Source: Streptomyces capillispiralis (GTDB lineage Bacteria; Actinomycetota; Actinomycetes; Streptomycetales; Streptomycetaceae). Taken from it: a DNA stretch of 64,000 nt. Position numbers and translations under genes: made by a program. Shown here in pieces: positions 17,907 through 26,420 of the stretch (positions are counted from its first letter, which is position 1; each line of letters opens with the position of its first letter). The notes below the pieces were generated by a model that worked only from the letters and a program-made list of their open reading frames with translations, did no database searches and was not told where the DNA came from. The stretch lies in NCBI RefSeq assembly GCF_007829875.1, contig NZ_VIWV01000001.1:6508501-6572500 (forward strand), written 5' to 3'.

Positions 17907-18689
17907 ATGAGCGAGGAAAACATCTGCCGCCGCCTGACCGGCCGCACCGCCGTCGTCACCGGCGCGGGCAGCGGCATCGGCCTGGCCACCGCCCGCCGGC
18001 TCGCCTCCGAGGGCGCGCACGTGGTCTGCGCCGACGTGGACGAGGCACGCGGCAAGGCCGCCGCCGAGGAGACCGGCGGCCTCTTCGTGAACACCGACGT
18101 CACCGACCCCGAACAGGTCGAGGCCCTGTTCCGGACCGCGTACGACACCTACGGCAGCGTCGACATCGCCTTCAACAACGCCGGGATCTCCCCGCCCGAC
18201 GACGACTCCATCCTGGAGACCGGACTGGAGGCCTGGAAGCGCGTCCAGGAGGTCAACCTCACCTCCGTCTACCTGTGCTGCAAGGCCGCCATCCCCTACA
18301 TGCGGCGCCAGGGCAAGGGCTCGATCATCAACACGGCGTCCTTCGTGGCCCGGATGGGCGCGGCCACCAGCCAGATCTCGTACACCGCCTCCAAGGGCGG
18401 CGTCCTCGCCATGTCCCGGGAACTCGGCGTGCAGTTCGCCCGCGAGGGCATCCGCGTCAACGCCCTGTGCCCCGGCCCGGTCAACACCCCGCTGCTCCGG
18501 GAACTCTTCGCCAAGGACCCCGAGCGCGCCGCCCGCCGCCTGGTGCACATCCCGCTGGGCCGGTTCGCCGAGGCCGAGGAGATCGCCGCCGCCGTCGCCT
18601 TCCTGGCCAGCGACGACTCCTCCTTCGTCAACGCCACCGACTTCCTGGTGGACGGCGGAATCTCGGGGGCGTATGTCACACCGCTGTAG
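17907..18689 (+). CDS. Short-chain dehydrogenase/reductase (SDR)
   Basis: A 260-residue classical SDR. The NAD(P)-binding motif is TGAGSGIG, the structural motif is NNAG, the catalytic Ser is in INTASF with Tyr-xxx-Lys as YTASK, and the PG motif follows (CPGPVNTPL). An acidic residue after beta-2 (CADVDEA) favours NAD. A plausible role is oxidation of the alcohol of gamma-glutamylethanolamide to the aldehyde, feeding the ALDH. This is inferred from the operon; SDR substrate specificity cannot be read from sequence. ATG at 17907 lies 6 bp after the ALDH stop. Confidence 0.9.
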   Translation: MSEENICRRLTGRTAVVTGAGSGIGLATARRLASEGAHVVCADVDEARGKAAAEETGGLFVNTDVTDPEQVEALFRTAYDTYGSVDIAFNNAGISPPDDDSILETGLEAWKRVQEVNLTSVYLCCKAAIPYMRRQGKGSIINTASFVARMGAATSQISYTASKGGVLAMSRELGVQFAREGIRVNALCPGPVNTPLLRELFAKDPERAARRLVHIPLGRFAEAEEIAAAVAFLASDDSSFVNATDFLVDGGISGAYVTPL

Positions 18690-18710
18690 CGCGCGTCCTA
18701 CAGTGCCGGG

Positions 18711-19625
18711 ATGAGCATGACGCCCCCGCCCGGCTGGTACCCCGACCCGCACGGACCCCACCTGGAACGCTGGTGGGACGGCACGGCCTGGACCGAACAC
18801 CGGCGCGCCCCCGAGGCCCCCGGCGGTCCGGTGCCGCCGCCGTCCCCGGGCGGCACCGGCCGGGCCAGGGCCGTCGCGCTCACCACCGCGGGGGCCGTGC
18901 TCGTCGCCGCGATCGTCACCGGCGCCGTGTTCCTCGGCGAGGACGAGGGCGGCCCGGGGACGGGGACCGGCCCGACGGCCACCACCACCGCGCCCCCCAC
19001 CGAGCAGCCCGTCCCCCCGCCCGCCCCGTCGGAGTCCGCCACCGAGGACCCGGACCTGGTCGAGGACCAGCTCAACGGGATCACCTTCGCGCTCCCCGAC
19101 GGCTGGATCCGGCCCGAGCACGTGGCCGTGGACGACGTCGTCATGACCACCGAGGGCACCTACGACTGCCCCGGCGAGGGCACCGTCTGCCGCCACGGCC
19201 TCGTCATCTCCCGCACCGTGACCGCCACCGCCGGCGACGAGCAGTCGCCCCGGCTGCTCGCCGAGCAGGACATCCCGGACGCGGCCGAGGAGGGCTTCGA
19301 GGAGGACGCCATCGGCAACCGCCCCTACGGCGGCATCGAGTCCCACGAGGTCGTGAAGTCCGGCCCCATCGCGGTGGCGGGCCGTGCCGGGTACTTCGTG
19401 CGCTGGCGCGTCACCACCGGCAAGGGGCCCGGCGGTTACGTGCAGTCGACGGTCTTCCCGTCCAGCGTCGGCACCGAGTCGCCGGTCGTCGTCCGCTACG
19501 TCTTCGACGCCGGCGAGGACGGCCCGCCCCTGGCCGACATGGACCGCATCACCGAGGGCATCCGCCCGGTCACCGACGCGGCGACCGGCGGCGGCGTCGG
19601 CAGCAGCATCGGCCCCACCGACTGA
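18711..19625 (+). CDS. DUF2510 membrane-anchored extracytoplasmic protein
   Basis: A 304-residue protein. Residues ~5-30 form the DUF2510 motif (PPGWYPDPHGPHLERWWDGTAW). A proline-rich linker and one membrane helix follow at ~52-75 (AVALTTAGAVLVAAIVTGAVFL). A Thr/Pro-rich spacer then leads to a ~190-residue outer domain containing paired cysteines (YDCPGEGTVCRHG). The outer domain resembles lipoprotein-like LpqN-type folds, but I cannot assign it. The start at 18711 is followed by another ATG at 18717, and either could be used. It begins 21 bp after the SDR stop but need not belong to that pathway. Confidence 0.75.
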   Translation: MSMTPPPGWYPDPHGPHLERWWDGTAWTEHRRAPEAPGGPVPPPSPGGTGRARAVALTTAGAVLVAAIVTGAVFLGEDEGGPGTGTGPTATTTAPPTEQPVPPPAPSESATEDPDLVEDQLNGITFALPDGWIRPEHVAVDDVVMTTEGTYDCPGEGTVCRHGLVISRTVTATAGDEQSPRLLAEQDIPDAAEEGFEEDAIGNRPYGGIESHEVVKSGPIAVAGRAGYFVRWRVTTGKGPGGYVQSTVFPSSVGTESPVVVRYVFDAGEDGPPLADMDRITEGIRPVTDAATGGGVGSSIGPTD

Positions 19626-19645
19626 CGCACCGTCCGGCGACCGGC

Positions 19646-20848
19646 CTACAGGAAGGTGTGGCCCTCGCCGCGGTACGTCGGCACGGTCGCCGTCACCGCG
19701 TCGCCCTCCACCAGGTGCAGCGCGTCGAACCGCTCGCACAGCTCGCCCGCCTTGGCGTGCCGGAACCACACCTTGTCGCCGATCAGCAGATCGTCGGCGG
19801 GCGACCCCAGCAGCGGCGTCTGCACCTCGCCGGCGCCCTCCTGCCCGTCGTACCGCAGGCCCTCCGGCAGATACGGCACCGGCAGCCGGTCCGCGCCGGG
19901 CGCGCCGGACGCCGGGTACCCGCCGCCCAGCACCGTCACCACGCCCACCCCCGGCCGCCGTACGACGGGCAGGGCGAACAGGGCCGACGGGCGGGCGCTG
20001 AACGACGTGTAGTTGTCGAACAGCCGCGGCACGTACAGCCCCGAACCGGCCGCTATCTCCGTGACCGCGTCCTCCGCGGCGGTGTGCTGCACACTGCCCG
20101 TGCCCCCGCCGTTGACGAACTCCAGATCCGGCACGACCTCCCGCACCGCCCGGACCACCGCCGCGCGCCGCTCGGCGAGTTCACGGCGGGCTGCGGCCTG
20201 CATCAGCCGCACCGCGCGGGACCTGAGGGGCCGTCCGGCCACCGCGTCCCCGACCCCGGCCACATGCCCCTCGTACGCCATGATCCCCACGACCCGGAAA
20301 CCCGGGCGCCGGGCCACCGCGCGCGCCAGCTCGGCGACCTGGGCGGGGGAGTGCAGCGGGGAACGCCGGGCACCGACCCGCACCCGGCCGCCGAACAGCT
20401 TCAGCGACGTGTCCAACTCCAGGCAGACGCGCACCACTTCGCCGCCGCCCGCGCGCGCGGCGTCGATCAGGTCCAGCTGCGCCGGATCGTCGACCATGAC
20501 GGTGACGGCGGCCGCGAGCTTGGGATCGGCGGCCAGTTCCGCGTAAGCGGCACGGTCGGCGGAGGGGTAGGCGAGGAGGACGTCGTCGAAACCGGAGCGG
20601 GCCAGCCACAGGGACTCGGCGAGGGTGAACGACATGATGCCCGCGAAGCCCTCCCGGGCCAGGGTCCGTTCGAGCAGCGCGCGGCAGCGTACGGACTTGC
20701 TGGCGACCCGGACCGGCTTGCCCCCCGCCCTGCGGACCAGGTCGTCCGCGTTGGCGTCGAAGGCGTCCAGGTCCACGAGGGCGAGGGGGGCGTCGAGCTG
20801 GGCGGTGGCCCGGTCGTAACGGGCCCGGTCGGCGGCACGCGCAGTCAT
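19646..20848 (-). CDS. Alanine-racemase-fold amino acid deaminase/aldolase
   Basis: A 400-residue PLP enzyme of the fold-type III group that includes D-threonine aldolase and D-serine dehydratase. The PLP lysine lies in RVASKSVR near residue 50. LALVDLDAFDANADDL near the N-terminus, GIMAYEGHVAGVGD and FVNGGGTGSVQHT are family landmarks, and the C-terminal domain carries GDKVWFRHAKAGEL. Likely substrates are D-amino acids or 3-hydroxy amino acids. ATG at 20848 (MTARAADRARYD) is the first plausible start, and the upstream open frame is antisense shadow. It is convergent with the DUF2510 gene (20 bp) and divergent from the repeat-rich membrane protein. Confidence 0.82.
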   Translation of the reverse strand: MTARAADRARYDRATAQLDAPLALVDLDAFDANADDLVRRAGGKPVRVASKSVRCRALLERTLAREGFAGIMSFTLAESLWLARSGFDDVLLAYPSADRAAYAELAADPKLAAAVTVMVDDPAQLDLIDAARAGGGEVVRVCLELDTSLKLFGGRVRVGARRSPLHSPAQVAELARAVARRPGFRVVGIMAYEGHVAGVGDAVAGRPLRSRAVRLMQAAARRELAERRAAVVRAVREVVPDLEFVNGGGTGSVQHTAAEDAVTEIAAGSGLYVPRLFDNYTSFSARPSALFALPVVRRPGVGVVTVLGGGYPASGAPGADRLPVPYLPEGLRYDGQEGAGEVQTPLLGSPADDLLIGDKVWFRHAKAGELCERFDALHLVEGDAVTATVPTYRGEGHTFL

Positions 20849-21108
20849 GACCGAAGCCTGCCAGACGGGATTACCGCAGGGTAGGGGGACGTTCCGGGCA
20901 GATGCCGCGGCCCTGCGGACTGGGTTCCCGTTCGAGCGGGGCCACGCCGTAGAGTGACGCGCACGCACGGCGGAACAGGGCCGGCCCGGAGACCGGGCGG
21001 GATGACGCGCCGTCCGTGCGGGTATCTGTGCCCGGACGAGTCCGGGCCCCTGGCAGGAGATCACCGGCCCGCACGTGGACGGCCCGGGCACGAGGAAACG
21101 GGGGGTGC

Positions 21109-23154
21109 ATGAGCACGGAAGCGCGGCGCGCCCCGCTCCCCCCGCGGCCCTCCGTCCCGCCCCGCCCCGCGCACCCGCCGCGCCCGTCCGCCGCCGACAC
21201 GGCGCACCAGGACCACGAGGAGCCGACCCCGGACGCGACCGCTCCGCGGGGGCTGACCTCCGGCGGCTCCGGCGCGTTCGACATGCGCGCGCCGGCGCGT
21301 CCGCCGGTCGACGGATCCGGCCGTGTGTCCGGCGGGTCGGACGACCGGGGCGCAGTGCCGGGTCCTCGGGGGCTGACCTCGGAGGGGTCCGGTGTCCTCG
21401 GCGGGCGTGGGCCGGGTCCGGCCGGCGCTCCGGACGGGCGGGGTGCGATGTCGCCGGGTCCCCGGGGGCTGACCTCGGGCGGCTCCGGCGCGTTCGACAT
21501 GCGCGCGCCGGCGCGTCCGCCGGTCGACGGGACCGGCCGTGTGTCCGGCGGGTCCGGTGACCGCGACGGGGCGCCGGGTCCCCGGGGGCTGACGACCGCC
21601 GGTTCCGGCCTCTTCGACGCCCGCGCGTCGGCCGAACCACCGGCCGGGGACGGCCGACGGGCGACCGGTTCCGGTGAGCCGGGCACCGGGAGCGGTCCCG
21701 GCGCCGCCCCGGCGGACTCCCGGGCGGGCGACACGAATCCGGTACCCGGGCCGCGCTTCCCCGCCTCCGGATCGGGCTCCGCATCCGGCTCGGGCTCCAG
21801 CGGCTCCGCCTCGGGGTCGGGCTCCGGATCCGACTCCAGCGGTTCCGGTTCCGGTTCCGGATTCGGCGCACGCTCGGACTCGGGCTCCAGCGGCTCCAGC
21901 GGCTCCGGCTCCGGCGTGCCCGCACCCCCGCCGCCCCCGCGCGCCTCCGCCCGCTTCCCCGACGCCCCGCCGACCGCGGGCCGGGCCACGCCCCCCTCTG
22001 AAGCCCCGCCGACCGCGGGCCGGGCCACGCCCACCCCGGACGCCCCGCCCGCCGTACCCCCGCAGCCCGCCCACCGGCCCACCGCACGCGGCGCGGGCAC
22101 ACCTCCCGCGGCCTCCCGCACCCCCGAGACCGCGTCGGAGACCACCACCCGCCTGCGCGCCGTCCCCACCGACCCGGCGGCCCGGCCCAGTGGCACGTCC
22201 CCGGTGCCGCCCGTCCCGCCCCGCAGGCCGGCGCCCGAACCGCGCGGGGCGTACCCGCCCCCCGGCGGCCCCGACCCCGCGCTCTCCTGGAGCGCGCCCA
22301 TGACGCCCGGCCGCCCGCCCGGCGCGGGCCGGCGGCCCATCGTGACGTTCGGTGAGCCGGAGGGCTACGACCAGGACGCCCGGCCGCGCCCGCTCGGGCG
22401 GCGCAGCCGCTCACAGGTCGTGGCGGCCGCCGCCTGCCTCATCCTCGGGACGGGGCTGATCAGCGGCGCCGTCGCCGGCAGCTGGCTCGCGGACGGCTCC
22501 GACGGGTCCGGCGCCCGCGGAGGCTTCGCCGCCGCCGGGGCCATGTGGCACAACGTCCCCGTCGACCAGCTCTTCCCGCCCACCGTCCAGGGCAAGGGCG
22601 CGGGCCCCGGCGACGCCGACCGGACCTGGACGCGCATCGCCGTGGCACCCGACAGCGGCTGCGACGGCGCCTTCGACCCCCTGCTGGGCAAGGTCCTCGC
22701 CCCCGTCGGCTGCGAACGCCTGCTCCGCGTCACCTACACCGACGCCACCCGCAGCCACGTCACCACCGTCGGCCTGCTGTTCACCAAGGCCGACGCCGCC
22801 GGCATGGCCTCACTCGCCCGCCGTTTCGACCGGGAACGCCTGGACCGCCGTACCGACCTGATGCCCCTGCCGTACGCCGCGAAGGGCACCGCCGCCGCGG
22901 GCTTCGGCGCCGAGCAGCGTGCCTCCTGGGTGATCTCCGTCCTCACGGACGCCCCCGTCGTCGTCTACGCGGTCTCCGGCTGGGCCGACGGCCGCGCCGT
23001 CGACACCCCGCAACCCGCCGAGGATGCCATGGAGTCCGGAGCCACCACCGCCCCCGCCCAGGCGGGCCTCGGCCACGAGGCCCGGGGCCTCGCCGACCGC
23101 GTGGAGCGCGGCCTGCGCAAGAAGGCCGGCACCGCCACGGAGCGGCCGTCATGA
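21109..23154 (+). CDS. Large repeat-rich single-pass membrane protein of unknown function
   Basis: A 681-residue protein. Residues ~1-420 are low-complexity Pro/Gly/Ser/Arg sequence, presumably disordered and cytoplasmic. They include four PRGLT(S/T)xGSG units with ~36-residue spacing and several SGSGSG tracts. One membrane helix lies at ~428-448 (VVAAAACLILGTGLISGAVAGS). The C-terminal ~220 residues form an extracytoplasmic domain with two cysteines (DSGCDGAFDP, PVGCERLLRV) that could form a disulfide. ATG at 21109 lies ~8 nt after a G-rich stretch. The stop overlaps the protease start (ATGA), so the pair is coupled. I do not recognise the outer domain. A substrate or partner of the protease is a reasonable guess. 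Confidence 0.75.
   Translation: MSTEARRAPLPPRPSVPPRPAHPPRPSAADTAHQDHEEPTPDATAPRGLTSGGSGAFDMRAPARPPVDGSGRVSGGSDDRGAVPGPRGLTSEGSGVLGGRGPGPAGAPDGRGAMSPGPRGLTSGGSGAFDMRAPARPPVDGTGRVSGGSGDRDGAPGPRGLTTAGSGLFDARASAEPPAGDGRRATGSGEPGTGSGPGAAPADSRAGDTNPVPGPRFPASGSGSASGSGSSGSASGSGSGSDSSGSGSGSGFGARSDSGSSGSSGSGSGVPAPPPPPRASARFPDAPPTAGRATPPSEAPPTAGRATPTPDAPPAVPPQPAHRPTARGAGTPPAASRTPETASETTTRLRAVPTDPAARPSGTSPVPPVPPRRPAPEPRGAYPPPGGPDPALSWSAPMTPGRPPGAGRRPIVTFGEPEGYDQDARPRPLGRRSRSQVVAAAACLILGTGLISGAVAGSWLADGSDGSGARGGFAAAGAMWHNVPVDQLFPPTVQGKGAGPGDADRTWTRIAVAPDSGCDGAFDPLLGKVLAPVGCERLLRVTYTDATRSHVTTVGLLFTKADAAGMASLARRFDRERLDRRTDLMPLPYAAKGTAAAGFGAEQRASWVISVLTDAPVVVYAVSGWADGRAVDTPQPAEDAMESGATTAPAQAGLGHEARGLADRVERGLRKKAGTATERPS
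21247..21554 (+). repeat. Near-identical ~92-bp direct repeat inside the membrane protein gene
   Basis: 21247-21338 and 21463-21554 are identical except for three positions, offset by 216 bp (72 codons, frame preserved). They encode the PRGLTSGGSGAFDMRAP block. Two shorter related units start near 21366 and 21579. Such repeats can change copy number by slippage without breaking the frame. Confidence 0.85.
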
Positions 23155-24332
23155 GGCAGGTCACCGGCCGCCGCCCCGCCGCGTCCCTCGCCGTCCTCCT
23201 CGCCGGCACGCTCGTGCTCCTCCCCGCCACCCCCGCGCACGCCGACGGCATCCGGGCCCGGCAGTGGTCCCTGGAGGCCATGCGCACCCAGGAGGCCTGG
23301 CGGACCACCCAGGGCGAGGGCGTCACCGTCGCCGTCCTGGACACCGGCGTCGAGGCCGACCACCCCGACCTCGACGGCAACGTCCTCCCCGGCGAGGACC
23401 TGGTCGGATTCGGCGCGAGCGAGGGCGACCGCGCCTGGGCGCGGCACGGCACCGCCATGGCCGGGATCATCGCCGGCCACGGACACGGCCCCGGCAACAC
23501 CGACGGAGTCATGGGCATCGCGCCCGAGGCCAGAATCCTGCCCGTGCGCGTCATCCTGGAGGACGGCGACCCCTCCCGCGCCAAGGCCCGCAGCACCCGC
23601 GGCAACGCCCTCGCCGAGGGCATCCGCTGGGCCGCCGACCACGGCGCCGACGTCATCAACCTCTCCCTCGGCGACGACTCCGCCTCCGCGCACCCCGAAC
23701 CCGGCGAGGACGAGGCCATCCAGTACGCCCTGCGCAAGGGCGTGGTCGTCGTCGCCTCCGCCGGGAACGGCGGGGAGAAGGGCGACCACATCTCCTACCC
23801 GGCCGCCTACCCGGGCGTCATCGCCGTCACCGCCGTCGACCGCTACGGCACCCGCGCCCCCTTCTCCACCCGCCGCTGGTACGCCACGGTCAGCGCCCCC
23901 GGCGTCGACGTGATCATCGCCGACCCCGATCACAAGTACTACGAGGGCTGGGGCACCAGCGCCGCCGCCGCGTTCGTCTCCGGCGCCGTCGCCCTGGTCA
24001 GGGCGGCCCACCCGGGACTGACCCCGGCCCAGGTCAAGCGGCTCCTGGAGGACACCGCCCGCAACGCCCCGGCCGACGGCCGCGACGACTCCCGGGGCTT
24101 CGGCTTCATCGACCCGGTCGCCGCGATCGAGGCCGCGGACCGCCTGGAGCCGGAGGGCCTGAACCCGGCCGCCCACGGCGAGCGGTACTTCGGCCCCGGC
24201 CCGGACACCGCCGAGTCCGACGACGACACCGCCGACTGGGCCGCCCCGCTGGCAGGCGGCGCCGGCGGGGTGCTGCTGGTGGCCACGGTGATCCTCTGGC
24301 GCGGCCGCCGCGCAGCGCCCGAGGACTTCTAG
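23151..24332 (+). CDS. Mycosin-like S8 serine protease, membrane-anchored
   Basis: A 393-residue subtilisin-family protease. A signal peptide ends near APAHADG (residues ~1-32). The catalytic triad is Asp in VAVLDTGVEADHPDL, His in RHGTAMAG and Ser in GTSAAAAFVSGA. A membrane helix near the C-terminus (AGGVLLVATVILW) is followed by a short basic tail. This signal-protease-TM layout is that of type VII mycosins (MycP), but no EccB/C/D/E or WXG100 genes are near. It is translationally coupled to the upstream membrane protein, suggesting the two act together outside the membrane. Confidence 0.9.
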   Translation: MRQVTGRRPAASLAVLLAGTLVLLPATPAHADGIRARQWSLEAMRTQEAWRTTQGEGVTVAVLDTGVEADHPDLDGNVLPGEDLVGFGASEGDRAWARHGTAMAGIIAGHGHGPGNTDGVMGIAPEARILPVRVILEDGDPSRAKARSTRGNALAEGIRWAADHGADVINLSLGDDSASAHPEPGEDEAIQYALRKGVVVVASAGNGGEKGDHISYPAAYPGVIAVTAVDRYGTRAPFSTRRWYATVSAPGVDVIIADPDHKYYEGWGTSAAAAFVSGAVALVRAAHPGLTPAQVKRLLEDTARNAPADGRDDSRGFGFIDPVAAIEAADRLEPEGLNPAAHGERYFGPGPDTAESDDDTADWAAPLAGGAGGVLLVATVILWRGRRAAPEDF

Positions 24333-24390
24333 ACCCCCGTCGTCGGCCGCCCGTCGGGACCCGCGCGGCCGGACGCGCCACGCCGGACGC

Positions 24391-25146
24391 TCAGCCGGCG
24401 ACCGCCGCCCGCGCCGCTTCCGCCGCCCGCTCCACCAGCGCGACGCCGTGCGCCAGGGTGGCGTTGCCGTCGGAGAGCACGGCCAACAGACACGGGCGCC
24501 CGCCGGCCGTGACGCGCCCGACGCTGTGCACGACCCACAGCCCCGTCGCGTCGCGCGGCAGCCACCCGTTCTTCACGGCCCACGCCGTGCCCGCGTCCGC
24601 CACCGCCGGCACACCCCACGCCTGATCCGGCACGACCCGCTCCATCAGCCCCCGCGCATACGCCCGCGCGTCCTCGCCCAGCACCGGGCCCGCGCCGAAC
24701 ACCTGCCGCAGCAGCCTGATCCGGTCCTCCGCCGTGGTGCGGGTCAGCCCCCACAGGGTGCCGTCGCCGCCCGCGGTCCGCGTCAGCCCCAGGCGGGCGT
24801 TCGCGGCGTCCAGGCCGGCCGCCCGTCCGATCCCGTCCCACAGGGCCGACGCCGCGTCGTTGTCGCTGCGCCCGATCATCGCGGCCGCGTACTCCCGCTC
24901 CTGCCCGGTGAGGTCCCGTCCCGCGTCCTGCGCCCGGAGCAGCAGCGCGAGCAGGATGTCGACCTTGACGACGCTCGCGGTGACGAACGCCCGGTCGCCG
25001 TACGAGACGGCCCCACCGGTGACCAGGTCCACCGCCGCCACCGACAGCCCCCCACCGTCCGCCGGCCGCACCGCCTCCACCGCCGCCGCGAACCGCGCCT
25101 CACGCGCCGCCCCCGTGCCCCTACCCGTCCCCATGCCCATGCCCAT
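24391..25146 (-). CDS. Serine hydrolase, class A beta-lactamase-like
   Basis: A 251-residue protein of the beta-lactamase/DD-peptidase fold. The SxxK motif is TASVVKVD near residue 60, the SDN motif is GRSDNDAAS near 95, and the KTG-like motif is AVKNGWLP. It has no signal peptide, beginning MGMGMGTGRGTG, so export is doubtful and a beta-lactamase role is unlikely. Related actinobacterial proteins are simply annotated as serine hydrolases. ATG at 25146 is chosen because GGAGGGG lies 7 nt upstream. The start contains three tandem ATGGGC hexamers, giving alternative in-frame starts at 25140 and 25134. It is divergent from the SseB gene (68 bp). Confidence 0.8.
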   Translation of the reverse strand: MGMGMGTGRGTGAAREARFAAAVEAVRPADGGGLSVAAVDLVTGGAVSYGDRAFVTASVVKVDILLALLLRAQDAGRDLTGQEREYAAAMIGRSDNDAASALWDGIGRAAGLDAANARLGLTRTAGGDGTLWGLTRTTAEDRIRLLRQVFGAGPVLGEDARAYARGLMERVVPDQAWGVPAVADAGTAWAVKNGWLPRDATGLWVVHSVGRVTAGGRPCLLAVLSDGNATLAHGVALVERAAEAARAAVAG

Positions 25147-25214
25147 GCCCGTCCCCCTCCGCCGGAGCCGCCCGCGTCCGAGCGTGCCACGGACGGCCGC
25201 TAAGGTCGGTGACC

Positions 25215-25949
25215 GTGGCGAACAAGAACATTCCCGACCCCGGCTACCGCGACGACGACGGCTCCGCCGACCCCCGGCTGAGCGCCGCGCTCGCCGCCTG
25301 GGCCGAGGACGGCTCCGCCGTCGGCCCCGTCCTGGAGGCGCTCAAGGGCGCCCGGCTGCTCGTCCCCGTGGTGGCCCTGCTCGGCGAGGTCGAGGAGGAC
25401 GAGAACGGGCTGCGCCGCGAGAAGACCAGCGACATGGCCGTCCCCACCCTCAAGGCGGGACACCGCACCGCGCTGCCGGCCTTCACCTCCACCGACTCGC
25501 TCGCCCGCTGGGACCCGTCGGCCCGCCCCGTCGCCGTACCGCTGCACCAGGCGCTGCAGGCCGCCGCGCACGAGAAGGCCGACACGGTCGTCCTCGACCT
25601 GGCCGGCCCCGTGCCGTTCGAACTGACCGGTCCCACCCTGCTCGCCCTCGCCGAGGGCCGCACCAGCACCGACCCGCTCGCCGACCCGGCCGTCGTCGAG
25701 GCCGTACGGGCTGCGGTGGCCGCCGAGCCCGCCGTGCTGCGCGCCCACCTCGGGCCCGGACAGGCCGACGGCACCCTGGCCCTCGTCCTCGACCCGGCCG
25801 TCCCCGCCGCCGAGGCCGCCCGGGCGGTGGCCCGGCGGCTGGCCGCCGACGAAACGCTGAGGGCCCGCCTGGTGCGCGGCCTCGACCTGGCAGTCCTGCC
25901 GGCCGAGGCGACGCCGCCCGGCGAGCCCCTGTACGTCCGTACTCCCTGA
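25215..25949 (+). CDS. SseB-family protein
   Basis: A 244-residue protein whose N-terminal half matches the SseB domain (LLVPVVALLGEVEEDENGLRR, MAVPTLKAGHRTALPAFTSTDSLARW, VPLHQALQAAA). In enteric bacteria SseB is linked to serine metabolism and secretion; in Streptomyces the role is unknown. The C-terminal half is Ala-rich with possible repeats of the fold. GTG at 25215 (VANKNIPDPGY) is preferred with AAGG ~9 nt upstream; another GTG at 25209 is possible. It ends 3 bp from the convergent DUF1844 gene. No signal peptide is seen, so it is probably cytoplasmic. Confidence 0.8.
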   Translation: MANKNIPDPGYRDDDGSADPRLSAALAAWAEDGSAVGPVLEALKGARLLVPVVALLGEVEEDENGLRREKTSDMAVPTLKAGHRTALPAFTSTDSLARWDPSARPVAVPLHQALQAAAHEKADTVVLDLAGPVPFELTGPTLLALAEGRTSTDPLADPAVVEAVRAAVAAEPAVLRAHLGPGQADGTLALVLDPAVPAAEAARAVARRLAADETLRARLVRGLDLAVLPAEATPPGEPLYVRTP

Positions 25950-25952
25950 GAC

Positions 25953-26330
25953 CTAGCCGTAGATCGGGCCCGTGTACTTCTCGCCCGGGCCCTGACCCGG
26001 CTCGTCCGGGACCAGCGAGGCCTCGCGGAAGGCCAGCTGCAGCGACTTCAGGCCGTCGCGCAACGGCGCCGCGTGGAAGGAGCTGATCTCGGTCGCGGAG
26101 GCGTCGAGCAGACCGGCCAGCGCGTGCACCAGCTTGCGCGCCTCGTCCAAGTCCTTGAACGTGTCGCCCTCCTCGGTCAGACCGAGCTTCACGGCGGCGG
26201 CGCTCATCAGGTTGACGGCGACCGTCACGATCACCTCGACGGCCGGGACCTCGGCGATGTCGCGGGCCATGGCGTCGAAGTCGGGGCTGCCGGGGGTCTC
26301 GGGGGTGTCCGAGGGGGAGGTCTCACTCAT
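25953..26330 (-). CDS. DUF1844 domain protein
   Basis: A 125-residue small cytoplasmic protein. After a Ser/Pro/Thr-rich N-terminus, residues ~25-90 match DUF1844 (VEVIVTVAVNLMSAAAVKLG, DEARKLVHALAGLLDA). The family is widespread in actinobacteria, usually encoded next to infC as here, and its function is unknown. ATG at 26330 (MSETSPSD) is chosen over a GTG at 26339, although neither has a strong Shine-Dalgarno. Its promoter must lie in the same ~390-bp region that carries the infC promoter and leader in the opposite direction. Confidence 0.8.
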   Translation of the reverse strand: MSETSPSDTPETPGSPDFDAMARDIAEVPAVEVIVTVAVNLMSAAAVKLGLTEEGDTFKDLDEARKLVHALAGLLDASATEISSFHAAPLRDGLKSLQLAFREASLVPDEPGQGPGEKYTGPIYG

Positions 26331-26390
26331 GCCCCACACGATAGGCGCAGGCCGGCCTCCCCCCGACGGCAGGAGGCGGGAGACGGCCGG

Positions 26391-26420
26391 TTAGCGCACC
26401 TCCCGGGGAGCTGCTAACCT
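26391..26420 (+). promoter_or_regulatory. Candidate infC operon promoter within an inverted repeat
   Basis: TTAGCG (26391-26396) and TAACCT (26415-26420) with an 18-bp spacer are the best -35/-10 pair before the infC leader. The same bases contain a 7-bp inverted repeat GGTTAGC (26389-26395) and GCTAACC (26413-26419), so a dimeric regulator could bind across the promoter. The -35 is weak. Confidence 0.35.

Noticed and set aside
20849..21108. Possible extra gene in the 260-bp divergent gap
   Set aside because: No frame with a start signal and consistent codon bias. A TAGAGT box near 20951 could be a -10, but no matching -35 was found.
23151..24332. Type VII (ESX) secretion locus
   Set aside because: Only the mycosin-like protease is present; no EccB, EccC, EccD, EccE or WXG100 genes in the window.
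24391..25146. Beta-lactamase resistance gene
   Set aside because: SxxK and SDN motifs exist, but there is no export signal and the KTG motif is altered, so antibiotic hydrolysis is unlikely.
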